Below the pieces are notes generated by a model. That model saw only the letters and a program-made list of their open reading frames with translations, was not told the DNA's origin and did no database searches. A program made the position numbers and the translations under genes. Source: UBA940 sp031548515 (GTDB lineage Bacteria > Bacteroidota > Bacteroidia > Bacteroidales > Rikenellaceae). Taken from it: a DNA stretch of 64,000 bases. The DNA is taken from the NCBI GenBank assembly GCA_031548515.1, contig JAVBRB010000020.1, positions 1 through 64,000 of the forward strand, read 5' to 3'. Shown one piece after another: positions 17,838 through 25,518 of the stretch; within the stretch, counting starts at the first letter, position 1; each line of letters starts with the position of its first letter.

Positions 17838-17870
17838 AACGCGACCTTTCGGGGCCGCGTTCTGTTTTTG
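17838..17870 (+). terminator. Terminator after the GtrA-like gene
   Basis: aacgcgacc pairs with ggccgcgtt (one mismatch) around a tttcg-type loop, followed by a T-rich tract. Confidence 0.7.
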
Positions 17871-17948
17871 TCAAAATGGAATCGCCTGTTGGATTCTCAC
17901 TTTATCTTGAAAAGATGATTATTAAGAAGCGATTTTTAGGCAGACAAG

Positions 17949-17983
17949 AAAAATAAAGCGGAGTGTACATACTTTATTTTTTG
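17949..17983. terminator. Second hairpin, terminator-like, carrying a cggagtgtacata loop
   Basis: A 10-bp stem (aaaaataaag, 17949-17958, with ctttattttt, 17972-17981) holds a 13-nt loop. The loop sequence is identical to 39453-39465 in the infC leader. With A and T arms it could end transcription from either side, here the convergent GtrA and SPOR genes. Confidence 0.5.
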
Positions 17984-18012
17984 CAGTCCAACGCCAAAGG
18001 CGCCCTTAAGAA

Positions 18013-18858
18013 TTATTTCTCCTCGTAGACCCAGATATCCAGATTGATATCCCAGTACATATTGAGTTTGTTGTATGCCTGCCGTTCGGTCGGAGCGCTG
18101 AAAATGCTCACGAGCCAGTATCCATTCCGGGGATTGACAAGCTTTTCTATTTTCAGGTCGGGAAACTCCTTCTGGAGTTTTTTCACATAGTTGTCGGCAT
18201 TTTTCTCAATGGAGAACGACCCTGCGATCACATGGAAACGGTGCTGGGGAACCGACTGCTTCAGGTTCTCGATTATAACGTCTTCGGCAACAACTTCTTC
18301 CACAACGGGATCCGCGACAGGAGCGACGACTTCGGTTTCAGGTGCTTTCGGTTTTTTCTGTATCCCGAGGAATCCATTGCCGAAATAACTCAACAGTATG
18401 AGGGCAATACCTGCCAGCACTATTCCTCCGAGTATCCATACCCATAACGGGCCACCCTTGTTTTCTTGTTCCATAACCATTATTTCTTCTTTAGTGGGAT
18501 TTAATGCTATATGCAACGGTTGTGCGATCACGAACTTTCCGTCTTTTATCTCACCAGCATTCTCGATATTCAGACCTTGTGGAGCGCGCGCGCTATCGCG
18601 CCATGAGATGTACTTTGCCTTTGCCTCGCTGTCGGAAGTGTCATCGGCGGAGGCGAGCAGGTAAACGACCGATTCGCCTTCGGCGATCTCATCCGGATTG
18701 AACACCACCACATTTTGCGGGGGGATTATCCGATCTTCTGAAATTTTTTTTGCCTTTCTCCTTTTCACTTCCAGGGAACCTATTCCAGGAAGCACGATGT
18801 TCTGGCGCTTCGCCAATGCATCGAAAATCACTTTATCGACGGTACTCATACTGTTCAT
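18013..18858 (-). CDS. HU-like/SPOR-domain membrane protein
   Basis: The 281-residue protein has three parts. Residues 1-70 resemble the HU-CCDC81 domain found in Bacteroidota SPOR proteins (VLPGIGSLEVKRRKAKKI). One membrane helix lies at about 138-160. A C-terminal SPOR domain from about 207 (RFHVIAGSFSIEKNADNYV) binds denuded septal peptidoglycan. It is likely a cell-division or envelope protein with its N-terminus in the cytoplasm. Its ATG overlaps the lgt stop by 4 nt, so the two genes are coupled. Confidence 0.85.
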   Translation of the reverse strand: MNSMSTVDKVIFDALAKRQNIVLPGIGSLEVKRRKAKKISEDRIIPPQNVVVFNPDEIAEGESVVYLLASADDTSDSEAKAKYISWRDSARAPQGLNIENAGEIKDGKFVIAQPLHIALNPTKEEIMVMEQENKGGPLWVWILGGIVLAGIALILLSYFGNGFLGIQKKPKAPETEVVAPVADPVVEEVVAEDVIIENLKQSVPQHRFHVIAGSFSIEKNADNYVKKLQKEFPDLKIEKLVNPRNGYWLVSIFSAPTERQAYNKLNMYWDINLDIWVYEEK

Positions 18859-19769
18859 TTCTTTTTCCCGGCTGCCTTGTTCTTTGTCGGATTAATGTTA
18901 TACCTGCTGCTCAATCCTCCCCATTTTTTAGCGTCGGGATCGAGTTTGTATTTGGTGAAAGGCCATATAACCATAAGTATACCAATGAGAATGAACGGGA
19001 TGCTGAGTATCTGCCCCATGTTTATCGCCATATCGGCTTCGCGTTCTATCTGCGGGTTTTTGATGAACTCGATGAAGAACCTGGTAAGGAAGACCCCGAT
19101 AAGCCCCGCTCCGAACAGCAATCCGGGACGTTTGCTTCCCATATTTTTCCTGTAATACAGCCACACCAGTATCCCGAATGTCACAAGATAGCATATCGCT
19201 TCGTATATCTGCGTCGGATGGACAGGCAGTTCTCCGGAACCTCCCGCATCGAGCGCCAAATGCCAGTGGCGGTCGCGTATGAATTCGAATCCCCATGGAA
19301 GGTCTGTCGGCCTGCCGTATATTTCAGAGTTCATCAGGTTGCCCAGGCGGACTATAGCACCGCCTACCGTAACCGGGATCATGATTCTGTCGAGCGACCA
19401 GATGTATGGCAGTTTTCCGCGCCGCGAGAATCCGTAAAGTCCCAACAAAAGGCCTACAGCAGCCCCGTGGCTGGCCATCCCTCCCTGACGTATATTCAAA
19501 ATTTCAATCGGGTGCTGCAAATAATACGCGGGTTCATAAAAGAAGCAGTGCCCAAGCCTCGCCCCTATGATGGTGGCGAGCGTACCCCACCAGAAAATCG
19601 AGTCGGCGAGTTTCGGATTCATTCCTTCCCGCTTCACGAAGTTGATAAAGAACATGGCGCCTATCAGTATGGCCAACATCCAAGCAAGCCCATACCACAT
19701 AACCTCAAAAGAGCCTATGCGGAAAAATACCGGATTGACATCCCATGTCACCGTCAAAAAATTCACCAT
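18855..19769 (-). CDS. lgt: Prolipoprotein diacylglyceryl transferase
   Basis: Lgt adds diacylglycerol to the lipobox cysteine of prolipoproteins in the inner membrane. The 304-residue protein has about seven membrane helices. Family residues are seen: His101 in SHGAAVG, Arg141 in the signature RLGNLMNSEIYGRPT, and HPTQIYEA. A lysine-rich tail (TKNKAAGKKK) ends it. The window encodes many lipoproteins that would be its substrates. Downstream coupling to the SPOR gene is by ATGA overlap. Confidence 0.97.
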   Translation of the reverse strand: MVNFLTVTWDVNPVFFRIGSFEVMWYGLAWMLAILIGAMFFINFVKREGMNPKLADSIFWWGTLATIIGARLGHCFFYEPAYYLQHPIEILNIRQGGMASHGAAVGLLLGLYGFSRRGKLPYIWSLDRIMIPVTVGGAIVRLGNLMNSEIYGRPTDLPWGFEFIRDRHWHLALDAGGSGELPVHPTQIYEAICYLVTFGILVWLYYRKNMGSKRPGLLFGAGLIGVFLTRFFIEFIKNPQIEREADMAINMGQILSIPFILIGILMVIWPFTKYKLDPDAKKWGGLSSRYNINPTKNKAAGKKK

Positions 19770-19800
19770 CTGATATATTGGTTTATAACAATAACGAAAG

Positions 19801-19808
19801 CAAATATA
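19801..19808 (-). promoter_or_regulatory. Promoter -7 box of lgt (TATATTTG)
   Basis: Read leftward it matches TAnnTTTG and lies 32 nt before the lgt ATG, between the end of the histidine kinase gene and lgt. Confidence 0.6.
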
Positions 19809-19839
19809 ATGGTTTTTGGTTAGAAAATCCTGTTGTCGG

Positions 19840-20916
19840 TCATATTTTGCTTAACGTAAACGAGAAAGTGCTTCCGACCCCAAGTTCGCTGCGCAGCGTT
19901 ATCGTTTCCCCGTGCGCCTCCAGGATATGTTTTACGATGGCCAGTCCGAGTCCCGTCCCGCCTTGTTCGCGCGAGCGGCTTTTGTCGGTGCGGAAAAAAC
20001 GCTCGAAGACCCTTGGAATATCTTCCTTCTCGATACCTTCGCCGTTATCCGACACTTCGACCATAACCTTGTCGAACATATCTATAAACAATATCCTGGT
20101 CCATCCGCCCTCGGTACCGTACCGTATCGAATTGGAAATGAGGTTCACGAAAACCTGTCCGACGTACCTGCGGTCGCCTACCACATACAGGCTGCCTGGT
20201 GTGTTGGCCTTGAATTGTATCGTAATACTTCGTGCACATGCCTCCATTTCAAAAGTTTCGGCGATCTCCCGTGCCAGGGCGACGATATCGAAACGGCTGA
20301 ATTCGAAATTCGGCACTCCGGATTCCAGTTTCGAGATCTCGTCGAGATCGGTCACTATATTTATCAGGCGTTCGATACTTTTTTCGGCACGTTCGAGGTA
20401 CAGGCGGTTGATGCTCTCGTCTTCGAGTCCTCCATCAAGAAGGGTAGAGATGTATCCCTGGACGTTGAACACCGGTGTTTTTATCTCGTGCGACACATTT
20501 CCCAGGTATTCCCGGCGGTAACGTTCGGTCTCTTCCAGACGTTCTATCTCCATCCTGTTGCGATCGGCCCAGTCGGTAATCTCGGCACTGACCGTTTCGA
20601 GCAGGTTTGCCTTTTTGAGCAGTGTGTTCTCCAGTTCACGAGTCTTCATGTTGCGTTCGAAGACGATCTGGTAGATAGGCTTCATCTTGTAGATGACGAA
20701 TTTTTTGACGACAAGCCTCGAGAAAAGGTATGTGACGACGAACGTCGAGATACAGATTATGAGCAGTCCCCACCAGAAGAAGTGATATACGCGCACAACG
20801 ATGGCTCCCGAAACTATAACTACCAGGGTAACGAGCAGGGCGATCAGCAAGGCGGCATGGTCGATCGAGCGGATCTTCAGCCTCACGTTGTCCTTTACCG
20901 AATTCGGCAGGGCCAT
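19840..20916 (-). CDS. Two-component sensor histidine kinase (orphan)
   Basis: The 358-residue protein has two membrane helices (about 22-42 and 46-68) with almost no periplasmic loop, a linker coiled coil, and a HisKA domain with phospho-acceptor His143 in NVSHEIKTP. The HATPase domain shows the N box NLISNSIRYG, the G1 box DNGEGI, FERFFRTD and the G2 box GGTGLGLAIV. It resembles PhoR-type kinases. No response regulator is adjacent; it is joined to ribE through a TAATG overlap. The tiny extracytoplasmic part suggests it senses the membrane or a partner protein. Confidence 0.93.
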   Translation of the reverse strand: MALPNSVKDNVRLKIRSIDHAALLIALLVTLVVIVSGAIVVRVYHFFWWGLLIICISTFVVTYLFSRLVVKKFVIYKMKPIYQIVFERNMKTRELENTLLKKANLLETVSAEITDWADRNRMEIERLEETERYRREYLGNVSHEIKTPVFNVQGYISTLLDGGLEDESINRLYLERAEKSIERLINIVTDLDEISKLESGVPNFEFSRFDIVALAREIAETFEMEACARSITIQFKANTPGSLYVVGDRRYVGQVFVNLISNSIRYGTEGGWTRILFIDMFDKVMVEVSDNGEGIEKEDIPRVFERFFRTDKSRSREQGGTGLGLAIVKHILEAHGETITLRSELGVGSTFSFTLSKI

Positions 20917-21509
20917 TACTTCATATAGTTTTTCATCAGCCTGGCGATATACTTGCCGATAATATCGAACTCAAGATTAACAACCGTGCCAGGTTCGATG
21001 AATTTGAAGTTGGTGTGCTCGTGCGTATATGGTATTATCGCCACCTGGAAGGACCCCTCCTGCGAATTGACGACAGTAAGGCTGACTCCGTTTACCGTCA
21101 CCGAACCTTTTTCGACGGTGATGTTATCGCCCTGCCGGTCATACTCGAACGTGTAGTACCAACTTCCGCCAGCCTCTTCTACATTGGTACACACCGCCGT
21201 CTGGTCGACGTGCCCCTGCACTATGTGGCCGTCCAGAAGTGCGTCGGGCCTCATGCTGCGTTCGAGGTTTACCATATCGCCGACTTCAAGCAGGCCCAGG
21301 TTGCTCTTGATAAGTGTTTCGTGCATGGCAGTCACGGTGTAACTCTTTTCGGAGAGTTCCACAACCGTCAGGCACACGCCGTTGTGCGAGATGCTCTGGT
21401 CGATCCTGAGTTCGCCCTCGAAACCGGCATCCAGGGTAAAATGTTTGTTCTGCTGTTCGGAACGGATAGCAACAACGCGGCCCATTCGTTCTACAATTCC
21501 TGAAAACAT
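20916..21509 (-). CDS. ribE: Riboflavin synthase, alpha subunit
   Basis: RibE dismutates two 6,7-dimethyl-8-ribityllumazines into riboflavin. The 197 residues form two lumazine-binding repeats. The first begins MFSGIVERMGRV and contains SHNGVCLTV; the second contains GSVTVNGVSLTV. It overlaps the downstream histidine kinase by one base (TAATG). I looked for an FMN riboswitch upstream and saw none. The partner enzyme ribH lies at 62957. Confidence 0.97.
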   Translation of the reverse strand: MFSGIVERMGRVVAIRSEQQNKHFTLDAGFEGELRIDQSISHNGVCLTVVELSEKSYTVTAMHETLIKSNLGLLEVGDMVNLERSMRPDALLDGHIVQGHVDQTAVCTNVEEAGGSWYYTFEYDRQGDNITVEKGSVTVNGVSLTVVNSQEGSFQVAIIPYTHEHTNFKFIEPGTVVNLEFDIIGKYIARLMKNYMK

Positions 21510-21578
21510 AATTCAAATAATTTCTAATGATAAATGAAGATAAACATTTAATCACACTATTAATAAACCATCGACCAT

Positions 21579-22202
21579 TTAAATAGTTTTATTTATAATG
21601 ACCGCGCGGACAAGAAAAAGTTCCCTGACCTGCGATTCGCCTACGCGTATTTCGTCGAAATTCGCCTCGTCTACCGGCATCAGGCGCAACATCCCGCTGT
21701 CGATGTTCCGGCGGACGCGGCGCAGCATGGTGAGGCCGTCAGCCACGACAAGGTAATCGCCTCCCGGTATAAGGTTTTCGGGCGTCACTCTTTTCATCAG
21801 CACGACGGATCCTGCCGGGATAGCGTCGCCCATCGCCCGTCCGTAATACATCGCCGCAAATTCGGCGTCCTCGACCATCGGCAGCGAAATATAGTTCTTG
21901 TCGGTGAATTTCTGCGGAGCGACGATATATTTTTCTACGTCGGCGTCATAAAACGGGATGGAGACCCTCTTCACGGCCTCGTCTGTGAACATATCGCCTT
22001 CACCGGTAAGCAGCCACGCCTTGCTGACCTGGGGGTATTTCGCCGCTATCATACCTGCGAGTTCGCGGCTAACGCCATTGTTGCCTTTTTTTATCTGGTA
22101 AAGGTTTTCGCTGCGATGCAGTCCTATGGAAAGTGCGAACGAGTTGACCGACAATCCGGTCCACTTCACCACACGCTCTATTCTCTGCCAATTATTGAGC
22201 AT
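21579..22202 (-). CDS. LexA/S24-like HTH regulator lacking the catalytic dyad
   Basis: The 207-residue protein has an N-terminal helix-turn-helix (about 1-70, with SVNSFALSIGLHRSENLYQIKKG) and a C-terminal S24/LexA-like beta domain (about 105-205). In active members the nucleophile lies in G-[DY]-S-M. Here the matching stretch is GRAMGDAIPAGS, so Ser is replaced by Ala123, and the general-base Lys position reads Arg (near 161 in LTMLRRVRR). Self-cleavage therefore seems impossible, and it may act as a constitutive or ligand-controlled repressor. A prophage origin is possible, but no phage genes adjoin it. Confidence 0.8.
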   Translation of the reverse strand: MLNNWQRIERVVKWTGLSVNSFALSIGLHRSENLYQIKKGNNGVSRELAGMIAAKYPQVSKAWLLTGEGDMFTDEAVKRVSIPFYDADVEKYIVAPQKFTDKNYISLPMVEDAEFAAMYYGRAMGDAIPAGSVVLMKRVTPENLIPGGDYLVVADGLTMLRRVRRNIDSGMLRLMPVDEANFDEIRVGESQVRELFLVRAVIINKTI

Positions 22203-22265
22203 GCCCTTTGTTTTTTCTATAAATTTACACCATCTTTGTGCTCCCGCAACTCACATTGCGCGGCT

Positions 22266-22337
22266 GGTCCCGTAGTTCAATGGATAGAATTTCAGATTCC
22301 GGTTCTGACGGTACAGGTTCGATTCCTGTCGGGACTA
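22266..22337 (+). tRNA. tRNA-Arg (anticodon CCG)
   Basis: The cloverleaf folds as follows: acceptor GGTCCCG with CGGGACT (G-U first pair), D stem GTTC/GAAT, anticodon stem TCAGA/TCTGA with loop TTCCGGT giving anticodon CCG, and T arm ACAGG-TTCGATT-CCTGT. The discriminator is A and CCA is not encoded. A near-consensus box (catctttg) lies about 28 nt upstream. It decodes CGG. Confidence 0.95.
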
Positions 22338-22377
22338 CAAATTAACCTTACGGCAATGCCGTAAGGTTAATTTGTAG
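22335..22377. terminator. Perfect 20-bp hairpin overlapping the tRNA 3' end
   Basis: Arms 22335-22354 and 22358-22377 are exact reverse complements with a 3-nt loop (aat). The outer three bases of the left arm are the last bases of tRNA-Arg. It probably ends the tRNA transcript, though no T tract follows. It may also work for leftward transcription. Confidence 0.65.
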
Positions 22378-22442
22378 CCAACACTCATCATAGATGCCTG
22401 TCTTTATTGATAATCCCGTTCTATCTTTCTTTAACAAGGACG

Positions 22443-22466
22443 ACTTGCAGAACCAAAGGTTTTGCG
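22443..22466. repeat. Short palindromic repeat, copy 2 (upstream of dnaG)
   Basis: The 24-nt segment matches 15057-15080 at 23 positions; its core is gcagaaccaaaggttttgc. It lies 111 nt before the dnaG start, as copy 1 lies 156 nt before uvrB. Confidence 0.6.
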
Positions 22467-22521
22467 TAAGCTGAAGTTGTCGGAAAAAAACCATATCTTT
22501 ATGAACTCAAAGTATGTCCGC

Positions 22522-22529
22522 CAAAGATA
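22522..22529 (-). promoter_or_regulatory. Possible leftward -7 box (TATCTTTG)
   Basis: A TAnnTTTG match pointing away from dnaG, with no leftward gene until the regulator ending the previous block. A transcript from here would run about 150 nt to the perfect hairpin at 22377. It may equally be chance. Confidence 0.3.
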
Positions 22530-22576
22530 CAATATTTTCGCGGAAAACTACAATCGTATATTGGAATAGGGCAACA

Positions 22577-24541
22577 ATGATAGATAAGGCCACAGTGGAT
22601 CGCATATATTCCGCCGCAGACATTGTGGAGGTGGTGAGCGACTTTGTCACCCTGCGCAAGAAGGGGGTCAACTACCAGGCCTGCTGTCCGTTCCATAACG
22701 AAAAAACGCCTTCATTCGTGGTCTCGCCAACCAAAGGCCTCTACAAGTGCTTCGGGTGCGGCAAGGGCGGAAACGCCGTCACTTTCGTGATGGAGCACGA
22801 AAGCATGAGCTACGTCGAGGCGCTGAAGTTCGTCGCCAAAAAATACGGCATCGAGGTCGAGGAGCGCGAGTTGACCGAGGAGGAAACCCGCCGCAACGAC
22901 GACCGCGAGAGCATGCTTGCGCTCAACAGTTGGTCAGCCGAGTGGTTCAAAAACGCGCTGCACAACACTCCGCAGGGACAGAGCGTGGGCATGACCTACT
23001 TCCGTCACCGCGGGTTTACAGACGCGATAATCGAAAAATTCCAGTTGGGTTACTGTCCGTCTGGCGGCGACACTTTCTCGAAAGCGGCCATCGCGGCGGG
23101 CTACAAGGAAGAATTTCTGACCGGTACCGGTCTCACCATAATCCGTGAAAGCGGCGGATACTACGACCGTTTTTCGGAGCGCGTAATGTTCCCGATCCAT
23201 TCGATGACCGGACGCGTACTGGCGTTCGGCGGCCGCACCCTGCGCACCGACAAGAACGTCGCCAAGTACCAGAACTCGCCTGAAAGCGAGATATACTCCA
23301 AGAAACAGACGTTGTACGGCATCTTCTTCGCTAAAAAAGCCATTTCACAGCTGAAGAACGCCATTCTGGTCGAGGGTTACACCGACGTCATTTCGATGCA
23401 CCAGGCCGGGGTCGAAAACGTGGTAGCTTCTTCCGGCACGTCGCTGACGACGGAGCAGATCAAACTGCTGAAACGCTTTTCGGACAATGTTACGGTCATC
23501 TATGACGGCGACGACGCGGGTATCAAGGCTTCGCTGAGGGGTATCGACATGATCCTGCGCGAGGGGCTGAACGTCCGCGTGGTGCTTCTGCCCAACGGCG
23601 AAGACCCCGACTCTTTCGCCCGCAAGCACAACGCCACACAGTTGCAGGACTACATCCGCGAACACGAGGAAGATTTTTTGGCGTTCAAGTCGAAACTTCT
23701 GATGCGTGAAACGCGCGGCGACGTAATAAAGCGGGCCGAGGTCATTACCGACATGGTGGAGTCGATCGCCGGAATCCCCGAGGCCATTCCGCGCTCGATC
23801 TACATCAAGGAGTGCGCCAGGATAATGGACATCGACGAGCAATTGCTGGTCTCGGAAGTCGCCAAAAAGCGTCTTTCTACCGCCTCGTCAGACGCCGAGT
23901 CGCGCGAGTTCATCCGACGGCAGGAGGCTTTTCGCCGCACCGACATCGCGGTACAGGCACCGCATACGGGTGTCACGGCCGGTAGTAGCATCGAGGAACT
24001 TGAGAAGGAACTGATAAAATACCTGCTGAAATACGGCCACGAGGGTTTCGATTTTCGCGACGGCCGCAGCACGGTCGAATTGAACGTCGCCGAAACCATT
24101 ATAGGCGAGTTGCAGGCCAACGGGCTGGCGTTCCGCAACCCCAGTTACCGCGCGCTTTACGACACTTATCTGGCGCAGTTCAGCGAACTCGGAAAGGGCA
24201 CCGAGATCTCTATGCATCATTTCATTACCCATCACGACGCCGAAGTGTGCAATGCGGCCGTCGACCTGTTGACCGCGGACGACAACTACGTCGCCAGCAA
24301 GTTGTGGAAAAAACACGAGATGTCGGTGGCGACCGAGCGCGAACGCCTTACGGATGCGCTGCCCCGGGCGGTGATACTCTACAAATCCAAAGTCATAGAG
24401 GAAATTGCGGCCGAACTGCGCAAACGCCTGAAAGAACAGGATCTGCCCGAGGATGAATCGGTAGATATCCTGCGTCGGATAACGGCCCTCGACCGCGAAC
24501 GCACGGCAATCGCCAAAAGGCTGTCCAGGCTGATCCTCTGA
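22577..24541 (+). CDS. dnaG: DNA primase
   Basis: DnaG makes the RNA primers for replication. From ATG 22577 it has 654 residues. The zinc-binding CHC2 domain (CPFHNEKTPSF, YKCFGCG) lies at about 37-62. The TOPRIM core carries VEGYTDVISMHQAG and YDGDDAGIKAS. The C-terminal third is the DnaB-interacting part. An in-frame ATG 63 nt upstream would add a stretch without family likeness. A one-mismatch promoter box TATATTGG lies 12 nt before the start. dnaB, its helicase partner, is in this window at 45386. Confidence 0.97.
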   Translation: MIDKATVDRIYSAADIVEVVSDFVTLRKKGVNYQACCPFHNEKTPSFVVSPTKGLYKCFGCGKGGNAVTFVMEHESMSYVEALKFVAKKYGIEVEERELTEEETRRNDDRESMLALNSWSAEWFKNALHNTPQGQSVGMTYFRHRGFTDAIIEKFQLGYCPSGGDTFSKAAIAAGYKEEFLTGTGLTIIRESGGYYDRFSERVMFPIHSMTGRVLAFGGRTLRTDKNVAKYQNSPESEIYSKKQTLYGIFFAKKAISQLKNAILVEGYTDVISMHQAGVENVVASSGTSLTTEQIKLLKRFSDNVTVIYDGDDAGIKASLRGIDMILREGLNVRVVLLPNGEDPDSFARKHNATQLQDYIREHEEDFLAFKSKLLMRETRGDVIKRAEVITDMVESIAGIPEAIPRSIYIKECARIMDIDEQLLVSEVAKKRLSTASSDAESREFIRRQEAFRRTDIAVQAPHTGVTAGSSIEELEKELIKYLLKYGHEGFDFRDGRSTVELNVAETIIGELQANGLAFRNPSYRALYDTYLAQFSELGKGTEISMHHFITHHDAEVCNAAVDLLTADDNYVASKLWKKHEMSVATERERLTDALPRAVILYKSKVIEEIAAELRKRLKEQDLPEDESVDILRRITALDRERTAIAKRLSRLIL

Positions 24542-24617
24542 CAGGTTGCGGGATACTACACTCCCGGTCCATAGCGGCAATCCGTGTAAATCGTCTCGGC
24601 AGCGCCACCTGCAGCTT

Positions 24618-25334
24618 TCAATATTTCCCCGACCTGCCCGTTTTCGTAGTGATGAGAACCACCCCGTTCGCGCCGCGATTGCCATATACCGCTGCGCTGG
24701 CATCCTTAAGCACAGTGATGGACTCTACATCGCCCGGGCTTACCATATTGTTGACTGTGGCGAAGTTGTTGTAAGTGATGCCGTCCACAACCATAAGCGC
24801 TGCGTTGGACTGACCGCCGAAGACGTTTTGGTATTTCATGTTGCGGATTATAAGGTCGTCACCTTCGAAAGTGACCCCCGCGATTCTGCCTTCAATATAG
24901 CTTTTAAGGTCCGGGTACCCCTCGGTGCCCTTCATATCCAGATACCCTGCCGCGGCGGTGCTGCTTCTGGCGGACACCTTACCGTAACCGATATCCAGCG
25001 TCTTATCGGCCAGAGTGTGACCGTTCTTCATGATAATATCCAGAGAATCCAGCCCTGCTGCCGAAAACTCGAACATTTTACCGCCAGCTACGACATTCAG
25101 CGTATCAGCGTCCGTAACCTGGAAATAAAGATTCCCCGCATTGTCGGGAGCGACGGCCTCACCGTCGCTTTTGAGAAACGCACAAAACTTCGGGTTTTTG
25201 AACGGCTTGCCTCTTTCATTGAGTACGGTAATCCTCAGGCTGCGTTTTTCCGCGACTTCCTGAGCGGCTGCCGAAAGCACGGTGGCGGAAAGCGCCACAG
25301 GCAGCGATAGCAAAAACAATAATAATTTTTTCAT
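24618..25334 (-). CDS. Stand-alone TonB-dependent receptor plug-domain protein
   Basis: The 238-residue protein has a signal peptide (about 1-24, cleavage after SAAA). A beta-rich segment comes next, then a SusC/RagA-type plug domain from about 128 to the end, closing with ESITVLKDASAAVYG and GVVLITTKTG. The outer-membrane barrel of about 700 residues that normally follows is absent; the gene stops at a normal stop codon right after the plug. It is thus a periplasmic or membrane-associated plug without a pore. No SusD partner is near. Family is sure, role unknown. Confidence 0.85.
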   Translation of the reverse strand: MKKLLLFLLSLPVALSATVLSAAAQEVAEKRSLRITVLNERGKPFKNPKFCAFLKSDGEAVAPDNAGNLYFQVTDADTLNVVAGGKMFEFSAAGLDSLDIIMKNGHTLADKTLDIGYGKVSARSSTAAAGYLDMKGTEGYPDLKSYIEGRIAGVTFEGDDLIIRNMKYQNVFGGQSNAALMVVDGITYNNFATVNNMVSPGDVESITVLKDASAAVYGNRGANGVVLITTKTGRSGKY

Positions 25335-25481
25335 GATTTAACAAGGCTATCGGGTTTCCATGGAAAGTTTTACGTTATAAATATATAAACTTTATCCGGA
25401 ATTATCAACTATTTACCTCCTGTTCATAACTTTGATAGTAAATTATATGCGGGACGCTTGCGGGGGAATTGTTCTTTTGAA

Positions 25482-25489
25482 TATCTTTG
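25482..25489 (+). promoter_or_regulatory. Promoter -7 box of purB (TATCTTTG)
   Basis: Perfect TAnnTTTG match 30 nt before the purB ATG. A second match, TAACTTTG, lies at 25427-25434 further upstream. Confidence 0.65.
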
Positions 25490-25518
25490 TGTAAAGAAAA
25501 ACACATCAGGTTTCCAAA

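Noticed and set aside
21510..21578. FMN riboswitch before ribE
   Set aside because: The gap is only about 69 nt and lacks the RFN element's conserved boxes.
23888..24703. 271-codon open frame antisense to dnaG
   Set aside because: It lies opposite the certain dnaG gene and has no domain or promoter.
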